Positions 10,928 through 39,940 of a DNA stretch of 64,000 bases are shown here, piece after piece. Position 1 is the first letter of the stretch. Every line of letters begins with the position of its first letter. The position numbers were made by a program, and so were the translations under genes. The notes under the pieces were generated by a model that was not told the origin of the DNA, ran no database searches, and worked only from the letters and a program-made list of their open reading frames with translations. The DNA comes from Diplonema papillatum (Eukaryota; Euglenozoa; Diplonemea; Diplonemida; Diplonemidae), in NCBI GenBank assembly GCA_030068145.1, contig JAPJBO010000435.1, forward strand, positions 121,281-185,280, written 5' to 3'.

Positions 10928-11212
10928 CTCAGCGTTTTCAGGCGGAATTCGCGCAGGCACAGTTGCCTTCGAGGGGGCGGTTGGTGTTCACGACTGTCCC
11001 GGAATGGTCGTAAAGATTGGTGTCCTTCGACCTTCGATGGAGGCTTCTCGGGCGGCTTCTCCCTCTCGTCTGTTGTGGTTCGTGTTGTCCTACCGGAACA
11101 TCCCCAGACTCCGAGCTTCACAGGAGCTGTTTTTTTTTCTTGCGCTACGACTCCTTCCCTCCCTCCGACTGGTCAGGGGTTTTGCGTTACCGTTCGATTC
11201 CGAGGGGCGGTT

Positions 11213-11275
11213 TTTAGAGTTAAAGTTCGTTTCAGAATCCGGGAGAGTCTCCGTTTGACCTTCGTTGAATGGGGT
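11213..11275. repeat. Repeat family II
   Basis: TTTAGAGTTAAAGTTCG, AGAATCCGGGAGAGTCTCC and GACCTTCGTTGAATGGG. The same blocks occur at the 3' ends of SPEF2 introns (21832, 28626, 31679) and at 44342-44400 and 50172-50235. Confidence 0.75.
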
Positions 11276-13082
11276 TTTGCTCAGTCACAGTTGCCTTCGA
11301 TGGCGGTTTTGTGTTTCCGACTATCCCGAATGGGCGTGTAGATTGGTGTCTTTCGAGTTGGTGTCTTCCCGCTGTGCCGACAATCAACCGAGGTTGATGT
11401 GCAGTCTGGTGAATCTTCCGGCTTTCTCCCTCTCGTCTTTTGTGTTTGTGGTTCGTGTTGTCCCTACCGGAACATCACCCGACTCCGAGCTGCAGGTGTC
11501 GGTTACAGCAGGACGGTGGCCATGGAAGTCGGCATCCGATAATGGGCGTGTAGCACGTCACCTGCCGAATGCACCGGTCCCGAAAATGGATGATGCTCAA
11601 AATCGGTCCACCCATAGTTGGCCGCGTAGCGGGCCTCTCCCGTACCCCTGTCACGGGTCCCAACAAGTGTACTTAACCTCAAATCCCTTTGGATCGGGCT
11701 GTGCTGCGTCCTCAAGGATTGGCACGTCTCCCTTTCAGTGCGGCTTGTGGGTTTGACACCCTAAGCCTCGCACACGTGTTAGACTCCTTGGTCCGTGTTT
11801 CATGACGGGTAGTAGAAGATCGCTGTGTCTGACATGAGCCTGCGAGCGTTTAACCACGTCAGGCCAGCGGGAGCAAGGACGTTGTCCGAAGACGCCGACA
11901 GGCGTTCGTCGCCTCCGTCGCGGCCGGCCGCTCAGCCCCGTCAACACGAAGTGCCACACTCGGCAGCAGGGCGCCTTCAGGAAAAGCTGGGCTTCTTCTG
12001 GACTGTTCTCGAGTGTTTTTTTTTTTTGAAGGGTCCGTGGAATGTGGGAAGCCCTCTCCCGGCGCGACGAGCTGCGCCAAAACTCCTCTTGCAAAACGCC
12101 TTGCAGTGACGATATGCTTCGGTTTCACAACAAGCCCCGAAGGTGAGAGGCGGAAGCGGTGCCTTTTTTTTTCTTTTTTTTCGACATCGAAATTCAGGAA
12201 AACGGTCTTATGTCGTCCGGTAATATGCGAGAGGAGGGCAGTACAGCACACTGCCCATCACCCGAAGAATAATCCCAAACGATACTACAAGGGCTCGAGG
12301 GGTATCACGTTTGGAGTATGGTGCCGGTGGGAGGAAGGAGAGAGGAGAGAGAGAAAGAGAGGGACGAGTTAGAGTGGGAAACAAAACAAAAAAAAGACGA
12401 TACTCTTTTTCCGAAGAAAGTCGGTCACGCTCTCGAGTCACGTAGCGAAAAGCTAGCATAGTGCGGTGCTCATTTTGCTTGCAAATGACTCCCCACTAAC
12501 GCAACAAGAAGACGAAGAAAGAGAAAAGTTGAGTTGGCATAGCTCTCGGTAATACGTACGGCCCCGCGGAAACCGATCTTAAACACAGAATGCACGCTGC
12601 TCGCAGGGTCTTCGGCTGGCACAGATTCAGGCTTGCCGTTTTTGGATCACGACCGCCGTCGCAGCCCTCTTTTGGGCAGTGATCAGAAACTCTTTGGGCG
12701 CCGCACGGCGCACCGGTCTGGAATCTAGGCAATACGCAATGAGGTTCTGTGGATCCGCATCAAATGAAGCCAAAGCTTTCAGGCTCGCTTTCTAACAATG
12801 ACTCCCTACGCTTTCCGGCATTACAATATGTGCGTGACCCGTTTGTGAGAACGGTGTGACGGTGTTTAAGATCTGTTTCGTCCTACCCTGTTAATAGTTA
12901 CGAACCTCGTGGGGTACAATTCTGACTCCAAACCGTGAGGTGACGTAAACTCAAGAGGTCTATGCCAACAACTCCTTTCAGCTTTCACTCTTAAACCGCC
13001 GGAGAGGATACCGAAGCCCCGAATGTACCGAAGGAAGGCGTTCACGCACGTGTATGGTACGGCAGCGAGCGGGCTCCCTCTT

Positions 13083-13395
13083 TGAAAGGGTCGCGCAACC
13101 AGCCGCCTCGGCGAAATCTGAAGTCTTGTGAAAGACGTTCAATTTCGTTGTACGCCACGTCGTTTTATTTTTCTCTTTTTCAGCCTGTGTCGCAGGGGAC
13201 TTTAGCTCTTTGTCTGACCGAGCAAAAAAGCCGGTTTCAGCCAAAAACCCGGTTTTGGGGCTCTGCGGTGCCTGTGGGTGTCTGAGTGCCTGGAACCGTC
13301 GCCCCGCGCACGCAAACAAGGGGGCGGAGGGGGGTGGTGAGATATAGGCTTGCGGTGGTGGTGTGCACGTCTAACAAACTAGATGGTAAGTGAAA
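13083..13395. repeat. Dispersed repeat, second copy at 28845-29060
   Basis: Shared blocks include CTGACCGAGCAAAAAAG, GTTTCAGCCAAAA, TGTCTGAGTGCCTGGAAC and GGCTTGCGGTGG, in the same order on the same strand. The second copy is in a SPEF2 intron. Confidence 0.75.
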
Positions 13396-13492
13396 AGATT
13401 CGAATTGCAGTGACACCGTGACGCGCCATGTAACTGCAGTACTGTACAGTACAGGGGGCCACTTGAAATCATAATTTATAAATTACCTACAC

Positions 13493-13735
13493 CCCCCGTG
13501 TATAAGATCGTTTTTTTTTGAGAAACGAGGGCGATCTTATACACGGCGGGGGAGTGGGGTGGGGTCCCATTTGCCGCAAAAATGGCCAAAATCTGCCAAA
13601 ATGGCCAAAATGTGGAAAAATCGGCAAAATTGGGCAAAAATGGCCAAAATCTGGAAAAATCGGCAAAAATGGCCAAAATCCGAAAAATCCGAAAAATCTG
13701 AAAACTTCCGAAAATTTGTTAAAAATTTGCTAAGT
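13493..13735. repeat. Inverted repeat followed by AT-rich GGCAAAA array
   Basis: CCCCCGTGTATAAGATCG is answered by CGATCTTATACACGGCGGGG about 30 bp later, an imperfect hairpin. It runs into a purine-rich stretch of repeated GGCCAAAATCTG / GGAAAAATCGG units. Confidence 0.75.
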
Positions 13736-13769
13736 ACACTTCCCTGGCAAAAAGTCCAATGAAATTGTT

Positions 13770-13925
13770 TGCCCTTAGGGGACTAGTCCCCTTAGGGCAC
13801 ATTTTCATTGGGAAGTACTGGGAAATGCACTTTGCAACTTTTTTGCAAATTCTTACCAGGAATTGTAATGCAAAATAGGGACTAGTCCCCTAAGGGCACA
13901 TTTCACATTGGGACTAGTCCCCTAA
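13770..13925. repeat. Three palindromes GGGGACTAGTCCCC(T)
   Basis: Near-identical palindromes centred on ACTAGT at about 13783, 13886 and 13919, each followed by an AGGGCAC-like tail. Downstream AACCCGGTTTCTGAAACC-type mirror sequence (13960-14005) continues the hairpin-rich character. Confidence 0.7.
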
Positions 13926-14099
13926 GGCACTTTTCCCTTTTATTTTTTTGAAAACCCGAAACCGGAAAAACCCGGTTTCTGAAACCGGGAAACCGGGTTT
14001 CCAAAGTCCCCTGCTGTCGAGTAGGCTACCTCCGCTTTGTGCCTGTTCTGGCCCTAAAACCCGTGCGAGTACCAGCTCATTGGGTGCACGTGCTGTTCC

Positions 14100-14600
14100 T
14101 TGGAAATGACTCACTTTCGCTTGATTTTCGAACAGGTCCTGTTTGAGTGCCTAGCTTGCCTTCGAAGGGATGAAGTAGCGCAGCTGCGGAAAATCCTGCC
14201 ACTGACCCTGACGTGTTTCTGTTGTTCCGCTACTTCTCGTTGTTTTGAACAAACCGGCTTGATTCAGCCCTATTTGATGCTGAAAAAGGACACCGAGTTG
14301 CTAGAAAAGATGACCTGTGGCGAGTGTGATGTATTCCGCAATTATTTCTTGCTGCACGGAACAAGGAAGGCTAAAGGTTCCGAAGACGAAGCAGCAAGCG
14401 GTGACACTGCAACTCCCCCTCCCGAAAAACTGTACTGCTCGGGCGGCTTTATTTTGCAGACTCATGTTCTTTTATGCGGCATGGTATCGGGAATTGTATC
14501 TTTCGTAGTGCAGTTTAGTGGTCTAGCTTGGTTTGCCGTTTACCTTTCTTGTTTGCAAGCACACGAGTGCGAGGAAACCTCGCACTCGTGTGCTTGCTGA
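14100..14600 (+). CDS. Doubtful plus-strand ORF, 166 aa
   Basis: An ATG-started ORF with many Cys (CLACLRRD, CFCCSATSRCF, TCGECDVF), one hydrophobic segment near residues 134-155 (LCGMVSGIVSFVVQFSGLAW) and lower GC than the minus-strand genes. The last 14 codons are encoded by a perfect 43-nt palindrome. I recognise no family. It would be the only plus-strand gene in the window, so it may be part of a mobile element or not a gene. Confidence 0.3.
   Translation: MEMTHFRLIFEQVLFECLACLRRDEVAQLRKILPLTLTCFCCSATSRCFEQTGLIQPYLMLKKDTELLEKMTCGECDVFRNYFLLHGTRKAKGSEDEAASGDTATPPPEKLYCSGGFILQTHVLLCGMVSGIVSFVVQFSGLAWFAVYLSCLQAHECEETSHSCAC
14555..14597. repeat. Perfect 20-bp-stem hairpin
   Basis: Left arm 14555-14574 (gcaagcacacgagtgcgagg), three-base loop AAA, right arm 14578-14597 exactly complementary. 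It overlaps the end of the 14100-14600 ORF. Confidence 0.95.
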
Positions 14601-15143
14601 GGGCAGCAACGCGGCCGGTCCAAAAATAAGCCCGAGATAAGAAGTTCCACCAGATGTCACGACAGCTTCTATTTAAGGGTCGAGGTAGATGTCGTTCGCT
14701 GACGGAACCTATCCTGACAAAATCACACCACCACCAACCAGGAGCGGGCCACATTGCACCGCCACACAATTCGGCCGACCACTCCTAGCCCTGCTGGCGG
14801 AAGCCTACCGGCAACTAAATAACACCCGGGGACACGCGCAACGACGACCAATTGGGAGAAGGTACTCGTCGGATCAGCGTTTCACCCGAGCCCAATCGAA
14901 GAGCTGCGCGGCAGCCCCGTCCCCCCAGAGCCAGAGAAGCTGCAGTAGAGGAGACCGTGAAAAGCAGATATCGACGCGCAACCGATGAACCTGGACGAGC
15001 AGTCGAAGGAGAAGTGAGGCACCAAACGCGCGCCTGAGCGCGACGATCAAGACGAGCTGAAGATGCGGATCATCGCTAGAGATTCTTTGCATTCTAACCC
15101 AAAAGCTATGCACCTCCTTCGTCGTCTTGACGGTGTTTTTTAT

Positions 15144-15797
15144 TCATGCCTTGTACGCGGCGTAGCCGGGGCCTTCCTTGGTTTTGTAGTAGTCCTTCAC
15201 CTGCGGGATGTTGGCGATCTTGTCCAGGTGTTTTTTGATGTGCGTCAGGTGGTCCATGCAGCTGGGAGAAATCCCGTCCAGCATCCCCGTGCGGTACGAG
15301 TTGATGTTCAGGAAAATGACCAAATCCGCCATGGTCAGCGAGTCGCCGACGGCGAAGCCGGACGAGCTTTTCGCGAGCACGCCGTCGATGTTGGCCGCCC
15401 ACTTCTCGCAGGGCCCGCCCTTCACCGTCAGCTCCGCCCTCTTTGCCTCTTTTTCCTTCTGGTCCGCGATACTGAACGTCGGGATGAGGGGAGCGAAAAA
15501 ATCGCCGACCTTGTCGACGAGCTCGTCGACGAGCAGTGCCTGGAAGGGGTCCTCGGGGTACAAGGGCTTGCCTTCGAACTTCGCGAGCTTGCACGCGTAC
15601 CTGGTCTGGGCGATGCTCTGCGAGACCAGCTTCCCGTCGACTTCCAGCAGCGGAAGCTGCAACGGCGCAACCTTCGGCTTCATCTCCGGCCAGTTCGGGT
15701 TGCTGTCTTCGAAGTCGATTCCTCCCAGCTTCAGTGCGAGGCGCGTAGGCTCGGCTCTGCCAGCGATCGGGAAGTAGATCACCTTCAATACCGGCAT
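15144..15797 (-). CDS. Glutathione S-transferase, sigma-like, cytosolic
   Basis: 217 aa, the usual length for cytosolic GSTs, no intron. It conjugates glutathione to electrophiles. The N-terminal thioredoxin-like domain opens MPVLKVIYFPIAGRAEPTR, with the catalytic Tyr in VIYF at residue 8. QLPLLEVDGK holds the cis-Pro loop and SQS the gamma-Glu binding pair. The C-terminal all-helical domain contains FAVGDSLTMADLVIF, the conserved N-capping box with Asp. The GRAEPxR motif and overall pattern fit sigma/prostaglandin-D-synthase-like or related mu/alpha/pi GSTs. The substrate cannot be told. ATG is preceded on the coding strand by an A-rich leader. Neighbours are not functionally linked. Confidence 0.92.
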   Translation of the reverse strand: MPVLKVIYFPIAGRAEPTRLALKLGGIDFEDSNPNWPEMKPKVAPLQLPLLEVDGKLVSQSIAQTRYACKLAKFEGKPLYPEDPFQALLVDELVDKVGDFFAPLIPTFSIADQKEKEAKRAELTVKGGPCEKWAANIDGVLAKSSSGFAVGDSLTMADLVIFLNINSYRTGMLDGISPSCMDHLTHIKKHLDKIANIPQVKDYYKTKEGPGYAAYKA

Positions 15798-17052
15798 TTT
15801 ACCTTGTTTTTTTTCTCGTGTGGGTTGTGGGTGGTTCTGTTTAAAGGTGGTTTCACGGATATGACGGCGTGAGTGTTGGAGCTTCGAGTCTGGTGTGCCT
15901 CGCACTGGAGGCCTTGAGACAGACGGGCGCCAATGTTGATCACACACCGGTCAGGACAAAGCATTGCTTTGTTTCGAATCTTGGAGCTTCGAGTCTGGGT
16001 TGCCTCGCACTTGAGGCCCTAGACGGCGCAGTGCCCCTCCTTGCAGCGGAATGCTTCATTCATATCGTCCTGTCTCCATGTTCTGCACCCATATGTGATA
16101 TGGAGGGCTCGCAATCGCACAGGATACGGATCAACAACAGGCCATATCCTCGGCTGGACCGATAGTTTACTCCGGAGCTTAGAATTAAACAGGCTGCCAA
16201 GTTTGTGCTTGTCTCGTTGTATCACCCCATCGTAAGTTGTTATTCGGATTTCCTTCATTCCTTTTCTCTCATTGAACGAAAACTGCTGCTGCAATGCACA
16301 GCAGCAGTGCCTGACTGCAACGTCCAACTGCGACCCTCGATTACTTTCGCGTTTATCGAGCACAAAGGCGCGAATAGGCTCTGGATGCGGATCGGGGTAC
16401 GGCAGCGAGTGTCAGCTCCTCTACACTTAGAAAGCGTGAAGCCACGTCGCGGAGCCTGAGCGCGTCATAATGCTGCGGGCGGTGGATCCGCACGATGAGC
16501 CGCCCGCGATGGGTTCACAGCTCTTTCCCCCCTCGTCTTACATATGACAAGTACGGTCCCGTGTCAACGACTATCTCCCGCAGAATATCCTATGAGTGTT
16601 GATGGGTTACTGGCTGGAAGTACGGACCCGTGCCGACGACTATCTCCCGCAGAATATCCTATGAGTGTTGATGGGCTGCGGGCTGGAAGTACGGACCCGT
16701 GCCGACGACTATCTCCCGCAGAATATCCTATGAGTGTTGATGGGTTGCTGGCTGGAAGTACGGACCCGTGCCGACGACTATCTCCCGCAGAATCTCCTAT
16801 GAGTGTTTGATGGGTAACAACACCAGCCATGGAATTTACACCTTGCCGATATGCTCAGCATTCCCAAACCGTGCTACCTTGCCATCAAGGAGTTAATCAA
16901 CATGGCTCGCCGAGGCGGGGGTTCGAAGGGACAAAAAAAGAGCGCATTTGTTTTTTTTTCTGGCGGTTAGCACCGCCCACGATGCCGCGTGAAGGCGGCG
17001 AAGGTGTTGAGGAAGAACGTCATGGAAAACAGGCGGGAGCGTCGTCGGGGGT
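15798..17052. other. Intergenic spacer
   Basis: Short direct repeats of TTGGAGCTTCGAGTCTGG (15879, 15981) and a 69-bp minisatellite (16551-16815). No gene is supported. Confidence 0.6.
16551..16815. repeat. 69-bp minisatellite, about four copies
   Basis: GGCTGGAAGTACGGACCCG recurs at 16612, 16681 and 16750, a period of 69 bp. The unit also holds CTATCTCCCGCAGAAT. Confidence 0.93.
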
Positions 17053-17469
17053 CTACTTGCTCTTCTTGTCCTTCTTGCCGGTGGCGCCGATGGCGATGGT
17101 GGCGGCGCCCAGGGCGTGGGCACCGAGGTCCTTCGGCAGGTGCAGCTTCACAGCGGCCATAACGTGGGGGGCCCTGAGCGTCTTGCTGCCGGAGAACGTG
17201 GCGAGCTTGCCGGATTCGGTGGCCAGTCTGTCGAACATGTCGAGCACGAACGAGTTCAAGATCGCGATTCCCCTCTTCGAGAACGTGAACTGGGGCCGCA
17301 TGATCATCTTGGAACCAACCTTCTTCTGCGCCCTCGGCACGAGCTTGTGGATGTACCGCGAGTAGTTCTTCAGCGGCTTCACGTCCTTCTTCCTCTTCTT
17401 GCCCTCTTCGCTGGCCTTCTGCGACGACTTCGCCGCTCTCTTCGACACCTTCGATCCGGACGCAGGCAT
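17053..17469 (-). CDS. Histone H2B, divergent (copy 2)
   Basis: 138 aa, the same protein as the gene at 2295-2711 except Ser for Gly in the tail (QKASEE) and Ile for Val near the C-terminus (AATIAIG). By eye about five nucleotides differ in 417, at least one of them silent. The flanks are unrelated: similarity begins at the ATG and ends at the stop. The extra residues in the alpha1-loop1 region are kept, so the insertion is not a sequencing error. Downstream (upstream in coordinate) it is followed by an anonymous spacer, and the next minus-strand gene on the 5' side is H3. Confidence 0.9.
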   Translation of the reverse strand: MPASGSKVSKRAAKSSQKASEEGKKRKKDVKPLKNYSRYIHKLVPRAQKKVGSKMIMRPQFTFSKRGIAILNSFVLDMFDRLATESGKLATFSGSKTLRAPHVMAAVKLHLPKDLGAHALGAATIAIGATGKKDKKSK

Positions 17470-19083
17470 TGTTTATTTGTTTTCTTTTCGGAGTGAGCAA
17501 ATGCTGTAGGGTTATAGTTGACTGCTGCTGCACACGAAATAACCATCACCTGGTCTATCATGAGGGACGGTGGTGTGATTCTGATGACTAAGTGAATCGT
17601 ATACAAACAACGGGTGAACGCTTGCACCTAACCGTCAAAGCTTCAGGATAGAATCCAGAAAATCTGCGGTCGTCAGGTGGTGACTTGGGTTTGAGGTTGG
17701 AACGCAAACAACCTATCTACAGCCCGTCATTCCCTCGAGGGACAGCGGCAGACGATTCGATGGACTTTGCCCTTCGCCCCTGGGTAGCACCGCAAGCAAA
17801 CGGAACGGCAAAGAGTCGGAAAAGGGAGGCTTCAAAAAAAAAAAAAAAAAAAGAAGAAGATAAATGCGTAGGATTTGTTTCCGAGCAGCCTGCGGCCCCC
17901 CCTCCCCAACACCTGGCTGTTCCGTTCTTTTTTCTTCTTCTTGCGTTGCGGTTTCTTGGGCACACTGGGGGAAGATACGTGCTGATGAGAAACGAAGCAA
18001 AAATACACTGAGGCGCCGCCCGATGCTGTTTTGTGCGACAGAACAACAAAAAGCGCGTGTTTTTTGTTGAAGGCTTGCATCCCGGGGGGGAAACCCCCCT
18101 CGTCGGAAGTCATAAGCTGTAGCACACTAGACCTCCGTCCTCCTTGACTGCACAAGTGGCCCCCCGTCGAGTTCTTACAAGCTGGTGCTCAAGTCAGATA
18201 GTCAAAATAAAACTGCAACTCGGCAACACCGAGACTGCTTTCTCATATGAATGAGGAAGACCGGGTGCCTTCGCTAGGGGGTTCTGACTCTCACGACCAC
18301 GAGCGCAAGCTCAAGAGGTCGCTCAGGTCAACCAATCCCCTGCAGCATTTTGCAGCTTGTCAATACAAGAAAAACAGCAACAATATAACAACACAACAAC
18401 AGAATAGTTGCGTCGCAGCTCTTGACGACAGAACAAAACGCCAACGAAAGTAAATTTTGTGGAGTGAAGGGTGTTTTTCTTGGTCGCGTTCTCCCTTTTT
18501 AAAGCGTGGGATGAGGTCTGTCCTGCTATAGGATGCGTTCTTCCGACTCCCGCAGTCGTGAGCAGCACAAACTCCAGAGCTCTGGTCAACTATTCCGTGC
18601 AGTGATTGACACACTTTCCAAACAGAGAAAAACAAAACAAAAACATAGTCGGCGGGGCCACGTAACCCCCACAGCCAGAAGGAAAGTATTCGTCGACCCT
18701 GGCCCGGATGCCTCGCCACTTTTTTTTTTTTTTTACAAGGTTAGACAACCGAGGCAAAATTGGAGAAGAAAACGCCGGGCGGCGGGCTGGGAAGGGGCAT
18801 CGAAATCGCGTCGTTCAGCTGGTTTGCGTTCCGAAAAATCAGCCACCAGATGACGGCCCGGTGTTGGACGGACCGGGGCTGGTTAGCGCTGCAATCGGTC
18901 TCAGATGGCTTTCAAGCGCACTGGCCACAGCTTGCCGGCTGCCGCACGCCGGCTGCCGCAGTGGGGCTTCGAGCATCCGGCCCTGTCGCCGCACCGTGAG
19001 CGCCGCGCTGTGTGAGCGGTAAGGCGGAAATACAAGGATTCCTATACAGCTGGAAAAAAGTCCAAAAAGGGAACAGATTTTGT
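17470..19083. other. Intergenic spacer between H2B and H3
   Basis: A-run at 17837-17852 and T-run at 18718-18734, with GC-poor to mixed sequence. I see no repeat family or gene. Confidence 0.55.
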
Positions 19084-19515
19084 TCACAAAAGGTCGCCAC
19101 GGATGCGGCGGCAGTAGCTGAGATCCTTCCAAGTGAGGGTCTTCTTGTTGCGGTGGAGCTGAAGGATGACAGCGCCCTCGAACACGCTGACCAAGTAGCT
19201 CTCCGTAGCTTCCTGAAGGGCCTCGAGTGCGGTCGCGCTGAAGCGGAACCCGACTTTGCTGGTCTCAAGGACGCTGCGCACGAGTCTCTGGAACGGCGCC
19301 TTCTGCAGGAGGAGCTTCGAAGACTTCTGGTACATCTTGATCTGGCGCGTCGCGACAGTTCCCGGCTTCCACCTCCTCGGCGTTCCGTCCTTCTTCATCT
19401 TCGGCTGCTTCTTCGTCTTCGGCTTTGCCTTCGCCTTCGACTTGCTCTTCTTCGTGACTGCGCCCGACTTCGGCGCCTTTCCGCCAGACGCCTTCAGTGC
19501 CGAAGATCGCACCAT
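19084..19515 (-). CDS. Histone H3, divergent
   Basis: 143 aa, no intron. The alpha-N and core follow H3: RRWKPGTVATRQIKMYQKS, LLLQKAPFQRLVRSV, RFSATALEALQEATESYLV and the C-terminal RRIRGDLL. RRW-PGT and APFQRLVR resemble kinetoplastid H3 more than animal H3. The tail lacks ARTKQTARKS and instead has MVRSSALKASGGKAPKSG followed by a Lys-rich stretch. HAKRVTI-PKDIQLA is replaced by LHRNKKTLTWKDLSYC. Loop 1 is not lengthened, which argues against a CENP-A-type histone. An in-frame ATG ten codons upstream exists; I prefer MVRSSAL because the tail then has normal H3 length. It may be a variant H3. Confidence 0.88.
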   Translation of the reverse strand: MVRSSALKASGGKAPKSGAVTKKSKSKAKAKPKTKKQPKMKKDGTPRRWKPGTVATRQIKMYQKSSKLLLQKAPFQRLVRSVLETSKVGFRFSATALEALQEATESYLVSVFEGAVILQLHRNKKTLTWKDLSYCRRIRGDLL

Positions 19516-20107
19516 GTTTAGCTCGGCTACTAGCAACCCTTTCAAGCGAGTTTAGGTGGAGGTGTGTGTGTGTGTGTGTGTGTTGTATTATCCTGCGGAG
19601 AGCGTTTTTGTGTTTCCGACGATCCGATTTTTTTTTTTGAAGTATAGAGCTCACTAGGACAACAAACGGAGGCTGGGTCTAGCCTTTTGAGAGGGAAGCA
19701 TCAGGAACATGAATGTGCATGGCCATCCTTTAGCTCCGTTAGGTCGGGAGGAGGAGCGGTTTCCGGGGTGCCTTGTTGTCGGCTCCGGTTAGAAGTCCGG
19801 TTGGGGAGCTTCTTTCTGGCTCGTGCCGAGGCCCGAATTTTGAGGGGAAGATCAGGGAGGGAATGCTGGACAGCAGTTGCACGCTCTTTCGTTCCCCCCC
19901 CCCCCTTTTGGGGCTTTTCGTTTTCCTTGGGGGTGGTTTCCCCTCGTGTGTCGCCTCGTGCTTGCGTTGGTGGGACGAACGGCCACCTTCCACCCTGCCT
20001 TCTGGATCCGAGTTTTAACAGTAGCAGCAACAGCACCCGCTAGGTTTCCGGGAAAGACCGCGGGTGATGGCACCAGACGCGTCCAGCCCATTGTGCCCAT
20101 TGGCAGG

Positions 20108-20325
20108 TGCAGATATCGATGTATGTGTCGACTCACTGTCAGCGGTGTTGATGTTGTGGGGCGCGCACGACTAAATCATCGGGCACAGCTGCATTCACAG
20201 CAGAATCAGGCGGATATATCGAGGTATGTGTCGCCTCACTGTCACTGTCAGCGGTGGTGCGGTGTTGATGTTGTGGGGCACACGACTAAATCATCCGGCA
20301 CAGCTGCATTCACAGCAGAATCAGG
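20108..20325. repeat. Two-copy direct repeat of about 115 bp
   Basis: Two copies share ATGTATGTGTCG/AGGTATGTGTCG, CAGCGGTG, TTGATGTTGTGGGGC, CGACTAAATCATC and GCATTCACAGCAGAATCAGG. Confidence 0.85.
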
Positions 20326-21388
20326 CGTTCGGAATCCCAATGTCTCTGGCAGATTTGGAGTAAGTGGTGGTGAAACATGCTTCACCACAGCGCTCAGCAG
20401 AGTTGGACAAGAGAAAAAGGGAAATCACGTTTACAGGAGCAGCAGGAAAGGAGCATTGCAAAACTGAGGTGGGAAAACAACAACTCTTTTCCATGTCGCA
20501 ACAAGCACTCAAACAAAAAAAGGTCACAAACCGGGGGGGGGGGGGGCGGGGGGCCTTCAGAGGCATTGCGCCTTGAGCAGCTATTCTACAACGGCGTGGT
20601 GGGGACGGCAACGGGGGCTAGCTACGGGTGGTGTACGTTTGTTTGTGCGCACTAGCGGCTTTTCACCTGCTTTGGTGAGTTGCTTTTAGTACGCTGCCAA
20701 CTCCTAATTTTTAGTACCAACAATGCATTGTTAACACAAAAAAAAACTTCTCTCCCGGGGAGGGGGGGTTGGCGGTGCTCTGTGCTGGCAGCGGGCAGCG
20801 TTAATCCCCTCCGCGACACTTGCCTTTTTGCGCAGCGCCCGTCTCGTCGAACGTGAATGGAGCCCCTAGAGTTGATCACCTCGCGTGTGACTTTTCGGCC
20901 GTACCTCTCTCGCCCTCAAGCGAAAATATAAAAAAATGGAGAAGAAAGCGGTTCACTTTTTCTGGATATCGCAGAAGCCAACCCAGAGAAGCGAACCTGT
21001 GCGGGTCTCCCCCCGGACAGCGTTCATTTGTTGGCCGGGGACCTGTTTGCATGGGTTGCCAACGTACCATACCAGCATACGCAGTATGGCAAGCGGAGCG
21101 AGTGCCGGTGTGGTTCGTGGGTGAGCCCGCCAGCCCTATTTCCTGGAAGTGCATCGAACCGCCTGCTGCTGTCGATCACAGTACGCGATGATCGAGACGA
21201 GCGGAGGCGAAAGCCCGGACACATCACGTGCAAAGAGATAACCGCGACGCCGGCGATGCGGATTATCGCCACAGATGCTTTGCAGTCCAACCCAAAGAGG
21301 TAGGGACCTCGTGACTAATGCAGGCCATCGCTACAGATAGTCTGCATTCCAACCTCAACTAACTTCAACTACCACGGTCGAAGTCTGT

Positions 21389-21492
21389 ACACGATGAAGT
21401 CTAAGACCTCAGAAGCTGGAGTTAAAAAGCGGGCGCCACACGGCTGCTTTTCGGGTGTCCTTAACTCCAGCTTCTGAGGCTGGACCTCACCG
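21389..21492. mobile_element. Foldback/MITE-like element, copy A
   Basis: Inverted arms CCTCAGAAGCTGGAGTTAA (21410-21428) and TTAACTCCAGCTTCTGAGG (21459-21477) enclose about 30 bp. The right flank extends the arm (CTGGACCTCAC). The same arms bound copy B at 63843-63992. Confidence 0.85.
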
Positions 21493-21587
21493 TGTAGGAG
21501 GGTATGGACCGGCTTACCGTGCGTGTGTCAAGCTTCCGCAGAAGCAAATCACCCGGAAGCAGGACGAGGCAGATCGTCTGCCGGCAG

Positions 21588-39940
<18,353 letters not shown>

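Larger units (their letters stand above)
10928..15143. other. Long intergenic region with repeats
   Basis: Upstream of TraB and downstream of GST. It holds repeat family II (11213-11275), a dispersed repeat (13083-13395), an inverted-repeat element (13493-13550), A-rich GGCAAAA repeats (13575-13735), three ACTAGT-centred palindromes (13770-13925) and a plus-strand ORF of doubtful status (14100-14600). I see nothing convincing in 11300-13000. Confidence 0.6.
19516..21587. other. Intergenic spacer between H3 and SPEF2
   Basis: Short (TG)n at 19563-19583, C-run at 19897-19909, a direct duplication at 20108-20325, G-run at 20530-20548, and a foldback element at 21389-21492. No gene supported. 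Confidence 0.6.

Noticed and set aside
19084..19515. H3 as a CENP-A (centromeric) histone
   Set aside because: Loop 1 has normal H3 length and the C-terminus keeps RRIRG; divergence alone is not enough.
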